Shown in pieces: positions 21,706 through 32,988 of a stretch of DNA of 64,000 nucleotides. A program made the translations under genes and the position numbers. The notes beneath the pieces are model-generated. The model had not been told where the DNA came from. It ran no database searches and was given only the letters and a program-made list of their open reading frames with translations. The stretch comes from Stenurella melanura (lineage: Eukaryota > Arthropoda > Insecta > Coleoptera > Cerambycidae): the NCBI GenBank assembly GCA_963583905.1, contig OY757309.1, positions 56,701,795 to 56,765,794 on the forward strand. Direction: 5' to 3'. The first letter of the stretch is position 1; every line of letters begins with the position of its first letter.

Positions 21706-22490
21706 TAATGGGACAAATCGCATGTATATATTTTAATTGTTAGAAATATAAAATCCTGTGTTGTTATGCGCAAGGGGCGTAGCTACGCATTGCTATGCAC
21801 GTATCTTCGTTAATGTGTAATTAATATCGTTCATTCTGGTCTCAATCGATAGAGAAACATCGATTTATAAGTGTTAATGAACAAATTCTTAGTTAAATCC
21901 TTATATTTATTGAGATATTTCAATTCAAAATTTAGGTGGTGGTGCGGGTAGGTATTTTTCCTGTAAAGATACACGAGTGCTCGTTTATTATTTATGTGAG
22001 CGAGGAGCGAGGATGTTTGAGTAAACATGGCGCAAGACACTACCGTGTGTCTTGATAAATAAACATAGCCGTGTCAGTTATTGGTTACGGCAATCCTACA
22101 CAAGTACCTACTATGAAAATTTTGTAATGCTTTTATATCTATCACTATTTGCTTATAATTACCTACTAACACAAAATGCACACTCATAGTTTCTGTGAAA
22201 AGAATGACCGCAAAAATCGGCCAGAAATCATCCGTGTTCAGGCCCTTAAATCTAGAATTGTGTTTGGTACGAAATGATACGTTATCCTATAAAAGTTTCA
22301 AATTGAGCAGATTTTCTATGCGAATCATTCCGAGGTTATGGCTGATGGCGAAAAATATTTTAGGCAAAAGGTGTAGAGATGTATAGGGCTACCTAGTGAC
22401 GACTGACCCCTTAAGAAAGAAATATTTTTAACTTCCCTTCTTAAAACTTCATACTTCATTGGTTTGTTCGACTTTGCTCTTTATAAAAAC
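21706..22490. other. intergenic, no gene seen
   Basis: Contains the second copy (21957-22060) of the repeat at 20203-20300 and otherwise anonymous AT-rich sequence. Confidence 0.4.
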
Positions 22491-22744
22491 GATTAGATTG
22501 GTGTATTTACTGATAGGTATATTATTTTCACACAGCACACAGATGTCATTGTTATCAACATTAAATAATTAATCCACAATGAAGAGTATGTCTTAGTTGT
22601 GGATTTGAAATCGCCTTTTTGGTTAACATTATTCACTTTATTCTTACCATACCATTGATCGAAACGAGTGTGGGCAATATTGTATTTGGATGAAGCTTTT
22701 TCGATGTAACACACCACACATGGTAGACAACTCCCAAAATCCAA

Positions 22745-22915
22745 AGCCTAGGCTGTCTGGAAGGAGGTTACACATTTGAAAAAACGCATACAACATCCAT
22801 TACCCACCAACATTGCCAGTGTCAGAGCTGGGGATCGCACCCAGTATACGATAGATAGTCTGACCAAGCGCGCTTGCAACTAACGCCCTTTAGCTGGCTG
22901 AGCCACTGTCATGAT
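22745..22915 (-). mobile_element. tRNA-derived SINE
   Basis: Read on the minus strand, 22908-22887 gives AGTGGCTCAGCCAGCTAAAG, an A-box region. 22842-22830 gives GGGTGCGATCCCC, a B-box-like element at tRNA spacing. A short non-tRNA body follows toward 22745. It is diverged and likely inactive. Confidence 0.55.
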
Positions 22916-22925
22916 ATGTCAAAAA

Positions 22926-24154
22926 TTAATTTCTAAATTGAAATGCTTTTGGTACCTATTCGGTCGTAGGAAACATATTCTACGATATACGTAACGAGAA
23001 TATGTGATTATTTCACTTGAGTATTGCCTCGTTTAGCAACTTTCGCATCCGTGAAAAATCACCTCCATTTCCTTACTAGTTATATAAATAGCTCTTAAAT
23101 TATCTTGAATGGCAAAAATATAAACACCGAAGTGGCTTCATGTTTGTTGTAATATTTTACCATATTGCCCTTGACATAATAAGTCGTAATATGCAAGAAG
23201 TAAGAATTGATCTTGCTTCATAAATGAAAATCGTTTTGGTCTTCGTTCAATGTTGTCCATTTGCGTATCTCTACATTCATCCTGGTTCTCTTCGGTTTCT
23301 TCGGTTCTCATGTTGTTTTCAGTGTTGATATTGAGACTGAACATGTAATCGCCATCGTATTTATCTTCGTTAAGCTCTGTACATGAAACCCTCTTTTTAC
23401 TTCAATAATGCCAAAATAAATACCATAAGACAAATGACAATGTTAAACAGTCATAATAGTGCAAACAATTCATTATTAACTTTAAGTTTCTAAACATTAG
23501 ACTTTACTAACGTTATAAAATTATAAAAAGATCGCAGAATGGTTAAAATAGTAAAAGCACGTCGCAAATAAACAATTTCATTTAAAGAAAATTGTTGCTC
23601 CGAAAAAGTTTGCCATATCCTCTAATCGATATCCGTTGCAGTTACGACGAAAGTCATGAGGAGCAAAGTTGTAGTACTCGAAGCGCCCTCTACGCTGATA
23701 TTGTAGATGTACTTAGTGTCGTAGGTAGGCCGGAGCCGTGTTGCGATATGTAACAACCCTACTCACAAGGGCGATTCAAGTTACCCGTCAAACTCCCCAA
23801 GAAGAAAATAGGCAAAATTATACTTACTATGATTGCTACAGTCTGCTCTCTTCGTCGAAATCTTATGTCGGGCGGTGCACTTCTAATGAATATATCTTAT
23901 AATTAACACTTTCTCAGAAACACTTCTTAGTAAGTAAAACCGTCCATGGATTATATGAGTATTCAGATAGGTACAACACCGTGACGGGATCAAAATTGGC
24001 CCGCAGTAAATAATTATCCGACTCACGCCACAGTATAGCACGTCGGTCGCCAATCTTATAATTAGTGGATCAATAAGAAATCGAATTCAAAATATATTTT
24101 CATTTATTGAAATACTTACTTCATAAAATGTAAAACATATAAATATTCTTTTTT
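22926..24154. other. intergenic, no gene seen
   Basis: AT-rich sequence. A 68-codon minus-strand frame at 23138-23344 has acidic and basic runs but no recognisable domain. Nothing else supported. Confidence 0.35.
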
Positions 24155-24444
24155 CCTTCTTCAATTCTTTGGGACTTCCTGCCACATGTATGTTTTCTTT
24201 CTAAGCGGTGCTAGGGGAATCTACAAAATATATCACAATTAACCAGTATGTTACTGGTAAAAAACCTCTAAGCCTGTGACGTTTACGTCAAAGGATCAGT
24301 TAAAGGTTGTTTTTTTACGTCACAGGCGTAGAGGTTTTTTACCAGTAACATACTGGTTAATTGTGATATATTTTGTAGATTCCCCTAGCACCGCTTAGAA
24401 AGAAAACATACATGTGGCAGGAAGTCCCAAAGAATTGAAGAAGG
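24155..24444. mobile_element. foldback element with near-perfect 128-bp arms
   Basis: 24155-24282 pairs with 24317-24444 with a single visible mismatch (CTAAGCC against GGCGTAG), leaving a 34-bp spacer. Arms this similar imply recent origin or gene conversion. No target duplication is obvious. Confidence 0.85.
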
Positions 24445-25080
24445 AATAAAAATTAAGATAATGCCACAAATAACATTTAGACAATATAAATATTCAACAC
24501 TTAACTAATGTATATAAGGCAAACATCAAAGAGCACCACCACTCGGCAAGCCGTTACCTCAGGTAGGAGTGTAACTCATCCAGCGTCGAGAGAACTATGA
24601 CAATCGACTGTACACAAAGATTCGGACTCCCAGTTAGATATGGTTGTAAGATGTATGCGTAACTTTTTGAAAATTATTCACTTTTAATTTTGCACTGAAA
24701 TTATCGAAATGCTTGAAATTCTTGTCAGGATGCTTAAAGATGCTATTTATATGAGTTCGATGGTTTTCATGCTTTCACAAACGTACTAACGGCATCGAAC
24801 CCAAATATACTTTTTTTCTGTCAACTCGCCTTCGAGCGACTACTATAGCGATGTCCGCCTGAGCCTGGATTAAAAGTATATTGGGTTCGTCGGAATCGAC
24901 TCTCCGACTTTGAATTTTTTGACTAATTTTATGTACGTTCTAGTGGTTTGGACAAGGATTATGCTCTCCGACTTTGAGGATAATTAAATGAGGATTTTGG
25001 TTTTTATTGGAAAAACCGTCCCATTGGTTTTTTCCTAAATTTTGACGTTTAAAATAGCTACTCGCTACATGCTGACTGAG

Positions 25081-25250
25081 GAGCAGTTTTCCGCCCTGCG
25101 TGATTTTCGTTCGTGGTACTTTCGAAAAACCAAATTCGTAGTACTTTCGAAAAATTAAATTCGTGGTACTTTCGAAAAGTTTGTCGGGCGGGGGCGGTTT
25201 TCCGCCCCGTGCAACTTGAAATTTTTTGAGTACTTTTGAAAATTCGAACG
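25081..25250. repeat. short tandem and interspersed duplications
   Basis: TTCGTGGTACTTTCGAAAA is repeated three times at 25-bp spacing (25110-25178), with a weaker fourth copy near 25226. It is bracketed by two copies of G(C)NGTTTTCCGCCC(T/C)G (25082, 25194). These repeats create the open frame on the minus strand here. Confidence 0.65.
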
Positions 25251-25365
25251 ACGGAGCCCAAAGGCGATTGACCGTCGCCCTCGAGATGAGAGAGAGAAAG
25301 TCAATTTTTTGGTCATTTTTAGTGAAATAATTTTTTACGCAGATTTCAATGAAAGACGATGCCAT

Positions 25366-26440
25366 GATTGATTATAAGTCTTTTTTAATGTTTCAAAGAT
25401 GTTTTTTTCATGAGATTTTTGTCTGAATTTAATTTCGTAGTAATTGGATATTTTTCAAAGGGATCGTTTTACTGGGTTCAATAACAATATCATCGCTTTT
25501 GTCGTAGCTTCAATAGGAGCCGAAATAATTGAAGTACAATTTTAGCACCTGCTCCCCTACTCCCCCGGGACTTCTAAAATATAGAATTTTGTGCATTTGG
25601 GATACAGACGTGGGTCTTAAAACGTGTGCAAAAAATCAGCTTGCCATAATAGTCTACCTGCCGCGAGTATCTTGTACCTGTTAGACTAATGATTTAATAT
25701 GAGAAAAAACAAAAACACGATTAAAATGGTGCGTCTGGTTTTAATGAACTGATGTATTTCGAAGCGTTGAATTCCATTCCGTAACATTTATGGATATAAT
25801 TTTTACGTTCCCATGACGATAGCAAATAACTTTTTAAATAAGTTTGCAGGACTACGTTGATAAAACCAAAAGCGCACACATCCCAAGTTATTTTTTCAAT
25901 AAATAGCTTTTAGCGTATGACATTAGTTTATTGATCAAATTTTTTTCACATGCTATTTTGGCGAAAACTATCAACCCTAAAAAGAAAAGTCTCAAATAGA
26001 AAAGTTGCCTCCGTCATTTATTTCTTTCCAATATAACTGGTATCTATGTAGAAAGATTAAAGTTTCCCTCTCGCTATATTTACCCAACGGGTTTGTGCTA
26101 TTTAGAAAATTAGAACTGGAATAGGTAGGTATACATGTTTTACTTTTTGCAGTTTTTACGTAATATTATTTTGATTGCACCAACTTCAGGTATGCTTGAA
26201 AACTTAGAAAGAAGATAAATATGATAAGAGAATTGAGTGAGTGATAAAATTTGTATGTTGTATGAATTTTCAACGTATTGAATTTGATAACATCTAAAAG
26301 ATCGTGATAAAATTGTAAATCTCAACAACGTCTATCATATTATGCACACATATCACATGATACCGATTCGTTTTATATATTAAATACAAAACCGACATGT
26401 CAATAATTGGTTTTTATCGTTTTTGGCCGGATTCCACTAC
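25366..26440. other. intergenic, no gene seen
   Basis: AT-rich sequence without supported genes. Confidence 0.35.
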
Positions 26441-26703
26441 TGGGCAAATCCTAGATTATTGTGTAATTATAGTACGCATAATAATATACACATAGATTTC
26501 ATGGCTAAAAGTTATCGTAGCATTGAGTCATTGTTCGGCAGGGCGATTGTCATGAAGTGGCTACACACTTCGTTTCGCTGACGGTACACGTTGAACGTTT
26601 CTCGACCTCTCCAACATTTGGAGGATTGGGGCACTCCCCCGGATAGAAACAGGTGTCTCTTACGAGCCCCCGTCAGCTAAACCGCTGTTTTCGTGTGTTG
26701 CAG

Positions 26704-26794
26704 GTGGAAGTATGGACAGCGGAGACTGCGAGACCGAGGAGGACTCAGCGCCAGAGGCGTGCGTTTCGCCAGGGGGCGGACCAATGTTACCAAG
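26704..26794 (+). CDS. candidate coding exon of an unidentified host gene
   Basis: A GC-rich segment preceded by a pyrimidine-rich tract and GTGTTGCAG (acceptor) and followed by GTTAGT (donor). The frame with ATG at 26712 encodes MDSGDCETEEDSAPEACV then SPGGGPMLPR, ending two bases into a codon (AG). The upstream 250 bases are also richer in CpG than the surroundings, so a 5' UTR or promoter may lie nearby. The product is acidic and not recognised. The exon at 51762-51868 ends in the same phase with a similar PR end, so the two could be alternative N-terminal exons of one gene. This is inference. Confidence 0.5.
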
Positions 26795-26799
26795 GTTAG

Positions 26800-27490
26800 T
26801 TGATAACATTTATGTTCGCATTGAAATTCCTTTTAAATTCACAGTTATTGAATATAATTATATGTATACAAATGTTTTGTATTTTTGGTACTGAGCGCGT
26901 TAATGTCAGCAGTTTATACAAGGTGTGGAATGGATAACGCTTTCCACACCCTAAAAAATATGGCAAAAGAAATAATGTAATTGTCTGAGTAACACAGTTC
27001 AAAATAACAACGCGTTATTATTATTATGATGATGTTAAATGTTATATTAAAAATTAATTATATTTCAACAAATTCTTGACAGTTAATATTCAACAATTAT
27101 CCTCAGCCTCTTCGAAATAAAATAGTCGTAGTTTTAAGTATTTAAGCATTTTACATCCGAGTATATACTTCTTCTCATATATCTAACGGGTTTAAAAAAC
27201 GTGCCAAAAATACATGTAAGATACCGGCGTTCCGGGTAGTTAGGGAAATATGGAGGAAGGATAGGGCTGGCTGTTTAAAAGTAAAACACTTACAAGTACA
27301 TTTAACAACGAGTACTTTAAATTTTTAATTTTTATCTAAATCAGTCTTTTTCTGTTAATATTTCTGTACATTGACATATTTTTTTTGTATTTGGGGTATA
27401 TTTAAATAATGATACAATTTTTTGAATATGCTTTAATTATTTACTTAATGAGACAATTTTGCTCCTAAAAAAAAGATAACATTTTATTTC
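26800..27490. other. presumed intron sequence, no gene seen
   Basis: AT-rich sequence. A short complementary pair (GGTGTGGAA...TTCCACACC, 26921-26949) is the only structure noticed. Confidence 0.35.
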
Positions 27491-27499
27491 ATTAACGTA

Positions 27500-27962
27500 T
27501 TCTGAAACAAGCTAATCGCCGACAACCTCTTCGCCGATTTACTGCACTTTTTATATAATTGTTGCACATTCTATAGGATACTCTTCGCAGTTTTTTTGTA
27601 AATGATATTAGTTTCAGACATTTTTGGTTTAACTAGCAAACATAAAAAAAATATGTACCTAAATAAAAATATTTTTTGATTTAAAACAATTTGTAACTTT
27701 TATTTATCCATCGATTTTGCAATTACACAATAGGGTTCTTCCTCTAGCTAACACTAACTTACTTTCCAAATTTCAATAAAATCGGACTTTTCGTTCTTAA
27801 GTTATCGTGCCTACAAGAAACGTGACACACGGACGGACAGACAGACGGACGGACGGACATTTTGAAAGTTGTTCAGTGTTCGATCACCAACACAGTGATA
27901 TGAAATGTTTTTCTCTACGAAAATATTACCGGTTTTAGAAATGTGCCGATCGAATGCAATAT
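27500..27962 (+). mobile_element. dispersed repeat family, copy 1
   Basis: Shares CTCTTCGCCGATTTACT, TTGCACATTCTATAGGATAC, ATGATATTAGTTTCA and ACAAGAAACGTGAC with copies at 55832-56318 (minus) and 61937-62270 (plus). A GACG/GACA microsatellite follows (27830-27862), then a tail ending in GTGCCGATCGAATGCAATATAC shared with copy 2. No coding capacity. Confidence 0.75.
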
Positions 27963-28732
27963 ACTTTTATATTGAGAAGAAAATGTTGGCACTCACAGAG
28001 CCTATTCTTTGGTAAAGAAACTACAAGTTTGAGAAGGTGCAAACATTTTTTTTTTGGGAAGCACCAGTTTTGGCCCGTTTTTGGACAAAAGTCCAATTTT
28101 TTACCAAGAATCTGGAAAATAGGCAAGCAGAAAATGTTGGCATATGGTTTTCCAGCAATGAGCATTGACAACGAAAATTTTCCTCCCGGTCAGAAAGTGT
28201 TATACTATACTAGCAAATGCTCTTTTTGGCAATAACGAATATCACTCTCTGCAGGTTTCAACTGGATTGTAACTTACTTTCAGTACCTAAGGTACTTGAA
28301 GTAGTAATCAAGTATTTTAAATAAGGTAAGGTGGGGTAAGTGCGAATTTGGGGTAAGAGCGTCCTCGACCCCCAGAAATTACAAATATCAATATTTTCTG
28401 AGTTTCCCTGATTTATCACTTGCGCAACTCTTGGCAACAACGCGCAACGGTTCAAACGCTTCTACAGTCATATTGTAGCATGTGGTCATCAAGATCTGAC
28501 GCGCAGTTGTGTTTATTGGCATCACCAGTATGTAAGTATATTGTATTTTTTTATTTTTGCTGTTTATTTTTTGTGTAGAATTGGTTCAGATACTATTTAA
28601 AATTGGTATTATATGTAACATATCATTAAGTTATATCACTATTTTCAGTTTCATGTTAGTTTTTAGGTTAGAATAGGGGGTCGCTCTTGCCCCTCAAAAA
28701 CAGTTACCCCGGGCAAGTGCGGTTTCTCAGAG

Positions 28733-28766
28733 TGGGGCAAGTGCGTCATCAGGACGCACTTGCCCC
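28733..28766. repeat. left subterminal hairpin of pogo-like element
   Basis: GGGGCAAGTGCGTC pairs perfectly with GACGCACTTGCCCC around a short loop. A matching pair, ACGCACTTGCC with GGCAAGTGCGT, sits at about 31155-31187 on the other side of the transposase. Likely transposase-binding sites. Confidence 0.7.
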
Positions 28767-28847
28767 TTCTTACTTATATTAATATTTTGCTCCTAACTAC
28801 GAAAGAATAACGAAATAAAACTTTTTTTTATAGATCTTGACCTCAAA

Positions 28848-30908
28848 ATGGTGCGAAATTATAAAAGAAAAAGCGAGCGTGCCAAAAATTATAGGCAAGA
28901 GACACTTCAACAAGCTGTTAATAATATTAAAACTGGAGTTGTGACTATCAAGAGAGCCAGTGCACTTTATAATATTCCATTAACTACGTTAAGAGACCAT
29001 GTCAAAGGAAGAAGAGGAGACAAGAGTTCAAGTATTGGTCGAAGAACCGATATTCCCATAGAACTAGAGAACCAATTAGCAAAAGGTCTTTGCACAATGG
29101 AAAAGTGGGGATTTGGTCTATCTCGTACAGAAGTAATGGACCTTGTGAAAAAATTTGTCAAGGAGAATAAAATAAACACTCAATTTAAAAATGGCCGTCC
29201 CGGTACAGACTGGTTTATCAATTTTAGGAACCGACACCGTCTTTCTATAAAAAAGCCGCAAAGTGTGGAAGTGGCTAGGAAGAAGATTCTAGACCCTTTC
29301 ATTATTCAAAGTTATTTTAAATTATTGAAGACTTCACTGGATGATCTGGGTCTGAATGATAAACCAGGCCAGATCTGGAACCTAGATGAATCAAGTTTTT
29401 GTTCTGATCCGTCAAAGACCAAAGTAGTTGGGAAAATGGGTGTTCCATCTACCAGAACAACCAGCGGGCCAGGACGTGAAAACACTACTGTATTGGTGGC
29501 ATGTAGTGCTTCTGGAATGAAAATACCACCATTAATTGTGTTTAAAGAGAAAAGCGTTTGGAATGAGTGGGTAGGATCAGAAGGATTTGAATATCCTGGA
29601 ACCGCATATGCAGCTACAAGGAAGGGCTGGATGGAAGCTAAGGTATTCGAAAATTATTTTAAAAGGACTCTAATTCCAAATCTGGGTGCGGAACGACTAG
29701 TTCTCTTGATCTATGACGGGCATTCGACCCATATACGCATTGAGGTAATTGAGATGGCAATAGAAGAGCAAATCACTATACTAAAACTACCTCCACACTC
29801 TTCTCACTTGCTTCAGCCTCTCGATTTAGCAGTATTTCGATCACTAAAGAGTTCTTGGGATGCTAAATTAGTTAAGTGGCAGAGGGAACATCCTGGGTTG
29901 AAAATTCCCAAGAAACAGTTTTCTCAGTTAATGGGTCAAGTTTGGCTGGAATCGAGTACGGACATAATTAAAAACGGTTTTAAAAAAGGGGGTATTTCAC
30001 CCTTTAATGATAAAGTCATATCAGAGACCTATTATGATGCTGAAGCGCTTAAAAGATGGAAAAAGGCACAGAGTACTGATGAGGAGCCAAATGCCCCAAA
30101 TCTAGGCGAAACAGATCCCCCAAACCAAGCCGAAATGGATAATCCCAATCAAATCGAAATGGATCGCCTCAATCCCAACGAAATAGATGCCCCTAACCAC
30201 GTTGCTCCTGCTCATTCGTCCACAGGTAATAATGATGACACTTCTAAGGTAATTACTGCTGAACTATCTTCTACAAGTAGTAAGTCAGGCGAGACACATA
30301 AAGTCTCATTTGAGGCACTTTTGCTGACAACTGTAAAAAATGCCACAAATGCAAATCTGAAAATTAAGAGGCCAAAACGAAAAGTTTGCAACGGGGCAGA
30401 AGTGGTCACAAGCAAAGATGTGTTGCAGCGTCTGAAAGAAAAAGATGAATTATTGAAAAAACAGAAAAATAAGAAGAAAAGGCGTGACGTTCAAATAGCA
30501 TCGTCATCTGATGAAGAAAATGATGAAGTATTATTGACAGAAAGCGAAGATGACCTAGACATTGAGACATTTGAGGACTTTCAAAGCGAACAGGAAGATT
30601 TGCAAAACGTAGGCCGAAATATCAGTGACATGACTACTAATGACTGGGTGCTGGTTAAATTTCCTGGTAAAAGATATATTAAACATTATGTGGGCCAAAT
30701 CACAAATGTTTCTAACGCCGAAATTACTGTTAAATTTGACAGGAAAAGTAGTTTTCTCGAGAAAAAATCAATATTTAAATTCCCTGCTGTTGAAGATTTT
30801 TCGGAGGTTTCTGATAGTGATATTGTTTGTCTTTTACCCAATCCAAAGATTGGGCGTAGAGGTGAAATATATTTTGAAATAACATTTAACATGTATAATG
30901 TACAATAA
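28848..30908 (+). CDS. pogo/Tigger-type transposase
   Basis: A 686-aa protein that would cut and rejoin the element's ends in the nucleus. Residues about 15-60 form a psq-type helix-turn-helix. Residues about 70-145 resemble the CENP-B/Tc5 second DNA-binding domain (GTDWFINFRNRHRLS). The DDE_1 nuclease core has D180 in NLDESSF, D290 in IYDGHSTH and D326 in LLQPLD, the DDD triad of pogo elements. After about residue 400 come Asn/Pro-rich NQxEMD repeats, a lysine-rich segment (about 520-550) that may be a nuclear localisation signal, an acidic stretch and a C-terminal domain starting near WVLVKF. The ATG at 28848 follows ACCTCAAA; the stop is TAA at 30906. No frameshift or stop, all catalytic residues present, so possibly functional. 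Confidence 0.93.
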   Translation: MVRNYKRKSERAKNYRQETLQQAVNNIKTGVVTIKRASALYNIPLTTLRDHVKGRRGDKSSSIGRRTDIPIELENQLAKGLCTMEKWGFGLSRTEVMDLVKKFVKENKINTQFKNGRPGTDWFINFRNRHRLSIKKPQSVEVARKKILDPFIIQSYFKLLKTSLDDLGLNDKPGQIWNLDESSFCSDPSKTKVVGKMGVPSTRTTSGPGRENTTVLVACSASGMKIPPLIVFKEKSVWNEWVGSEGFEYPGTAYAATRKGWMEAKVFENYFKRTLIPNLGAERLVLLIYDGHSTHIRIEVIEMAIEEQITILKLPPHSSHLLQPLDLAVFRSLKSSWDAKLVKWQREHPGLKIPKKQFSQLMGQVWLESSTDIIKNGFKKGGISPFNDKVISETYYDAEALKRWKKAQSTDEEPNAPNLGETDPPNQAEMDNPNQIEMDRLNPNEIDAPNHVAPAHSSTGNNDDTSKVITAELSSTSSKSGETHKVSFEALLLTTVKNATNANLKIKRPKRKVCNGAEVVTSKDVLQRLKEKDELLKKQKNKKKRRDVQIASSSDEENDEVLLTESEDDLDIETFEDFQSEQEDLQNVGRNISDMTTNDWVLVKFPGKRYIKHYVGQITNVSNAEITVKFDRKSSFLEKKSIFKFPAVEDFSEVSDSDIVCLLPNPKIGRRGEIYFEITFNMYNVQ

Positions 30909-31385
30909 ATTAACACATTTTTCAAATTTTTTATTTTTATAAATTTTAGAAACATTTTAAATATTGTTTTGTATAATAAAGATATTTTCAAGACTACACC
31001 GTTTTCATTTGATTTCACAAAAAAGTTCATTACTCTTAAATGGGAGGAGACAATTAAATTCTGTAAAGAGCAAAAGAAAAATAAAAGTAATAGTTAAGCG
31101 ATCTTGCCCCAGAAATTCTTACTATCAACTTAGATACTTCTCTCACAGCCAAAGACGCACTTGCCCCAATTGACGAGGCAAGTGCGTTTTTGTGACTATA
31201 AAAATTAAAAAAATCACAAAAATTTTTAATCTGCAACTATTATTTTGGTATTGGTATTATGGAAGTTAAATATTTCAAAAAGTATGCAAAAAATTATTTG
31301 ATCAGTTTTGCTGAAAAACAAAGTAGCTGTGACTTTGTAAAGTGTTACTAATCAATTTTGGAGGTGCACTTGCCCCACCTTACCT

Positions 31386-31570
31386 TACTTGAAGTAAATT
31401 GTAAAGTATTTCAAGTATTGTCATTTCGTTTAACAAGTACTAAGTACTGTTATAAAATATCTGCAAGTATCAAGTACCAAGTATTCATTTCTTCGGGTAT
31501 TTGAAGTAAAATACTTCAAGTTAAAAAAGTAATTGAAGTACGCTTCAAGTAGGGCCCAGCTCTGCAAATC
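31386..31570. repeat. right part of older repeat split by pogo element
   Basis: Dense in CAAGTA/TACTTG words and ending GGGCCCAGCTCTG. Its complement CAGAGCTGGGCCC looks like a hAT-type terminus. The left part is at about 28264-28323. The hAT assignment is tentative since I could not find the matching left end. Confidence 0.4.
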
Positions 31571-32501
31571 ACTCGCTTAAACCTGTCTTCCACAATCGCA
31601 TTTACAATGAGGGTTATACGCGCGCGATTGAACGGACGTTTCCAAATTCGCGGAGTCAAAACTTCTCGTGTAAGGGCCGCTATTGTCTAATGAGGAACAT
31701 TCGGCGCGCGAATATGATTTACATTCGACCGGTAATAATATTATTTGTTATTTATACATTTAAAGGTAAAAACCATATCAATTTGCCCAGAAAAAAGCCA
31801 GGAAAAGAAGCCAAGTAGAAAAAATATTCCATAATATATGATAGTAGGTAATCTTATCTAATATGTCAATGGTGATATTCGCCTAACTGAGATTAATAGC
31901 CGCTACATCACATTAACTAGTTTAAACCAGTAGTTATTGTCCGAAGTGTTAGGTTGCATTAGAAAATTAAAATTTGTTTTCATCTTCGCTTAGTTTCTGT
32001 GACAATATAAAACACTTTATTTAATGATTGATTTCTTTTTATTCAAAACTTTGTATCACTTCGTAATCATTATGTTTACCTACTAAATCTAAATTAGATA
32101 ATTTCTTAAATTTTCATACCCTTCCTTTTCACATAAATAACACCCTAATTGAAAGCAATCATCATGTTTTGATGTTTTCACATTGTTAGAGACGCGAAAG
32201 TTCTAAATTTAGCCTCCGAAATGAATCGCTAAGAAACATCCAGAAAAAACATGTTTCATTTAAATTGAAAATGTTAACATGGTCAGTGTAAAAGCATGGT
32301 TTTATGTAAACTAGGATTTCCATGTCCCGGGATCAAGAATACTTTCATAACTTCGGACCAAATTTCAAAACCCGGGAAGAATCTCGAAGGTACACGGAAA
32401 GAATACTCCACTGCAACTAGAGAATATTGAATATTATGTTGCCTGTTAGCGGACATAGCTCACATGTGGCGTAATGTTGTTGCAGCGTACGTTTAATTGG
32501 C
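31571..32501. other. intergenic, no gene seen
   Basis: Some CpG-containing words near 31620-31730 (GCGCGCG, GGCGCGCG) but no exon or domain supported; AT-rich beyond. Confidence 0.35.
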
Positions 32502-32895
32502 TTAAGAGGAACGCCACATAAGGCTAGTGGGGAGGGGGATAAAGCGCCAGATGAGGAGATATCTCCCTAATAATCAAATTTTAGCCAAAAATAGTCTTCA
32601 ACAATCCTGCAGTATTTATTTATGTACAACTTACACTTATTTTTAGTTAAATAACATCACCCAATTTGCAAAAAACAGCTTATTGTTAATCATAATTATA
32701 ATGATTAACAATAAGCTGTTTTTGCAAATTGGGTGATGTTATTTAATTGAAAATCAGTGTAAGAAGTTGTACATAAATAAATACTACAGGATTGCTGAAG
32801 GCTATTTTTGGCTAAAATTTGATTATTAGGGATATATCTCCTCATTTGGAGCTTTTTCCCCCTCCCCACTAGCCTTATGTGGCGTTCACTCTTAA
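32502..32895. mobile_element. palindromic foldback element (about 394 bp)
   Basis: Almost the whole element is a palindrome centred near 32698. The left arm begins TTAAGAGGAACGCCACATAA and the right arm ends with the complement, with only a few bases between arms. Arms are highly similar with scattered differences. No coding capacity. Confidence 0.85.
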
Positions 32896-32988
32896 CATAA
32901 TGATTTTCTTAACTTCATAAAAACTCTCATATCTCAAAAACCGTGAGGTTCTCAGTTATCTCTGATTTAACGGACACCCTGTACTAGT

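Larger units (their letters stand above)
28324..31385 (+). mobile_element. complete pogo-like DNA transposon
   Basis: A 3062-bp element flanked by TA on both sides (28322-28323, 31386-31387). Terminal inverted repeats are about 20 bp, AGGTAAGGTGGGGTAAGTGC on the left and the complement of a near match on the right. Both ends carry several copies of GGGGCAAGTGCG in either orientation. It is inserted into an older repeat rich in TACTTGAAGTA words (28264-28323 and 31386-31560). An intact transposase gene lies inside. Confidence 0.88.

Noticed and set aside
24940..25365. 141-codon minus-strand frame
   Set aside because: The reading is produced by 25-bp tandem and interspersed duplications and gives repeated low-information peptides.
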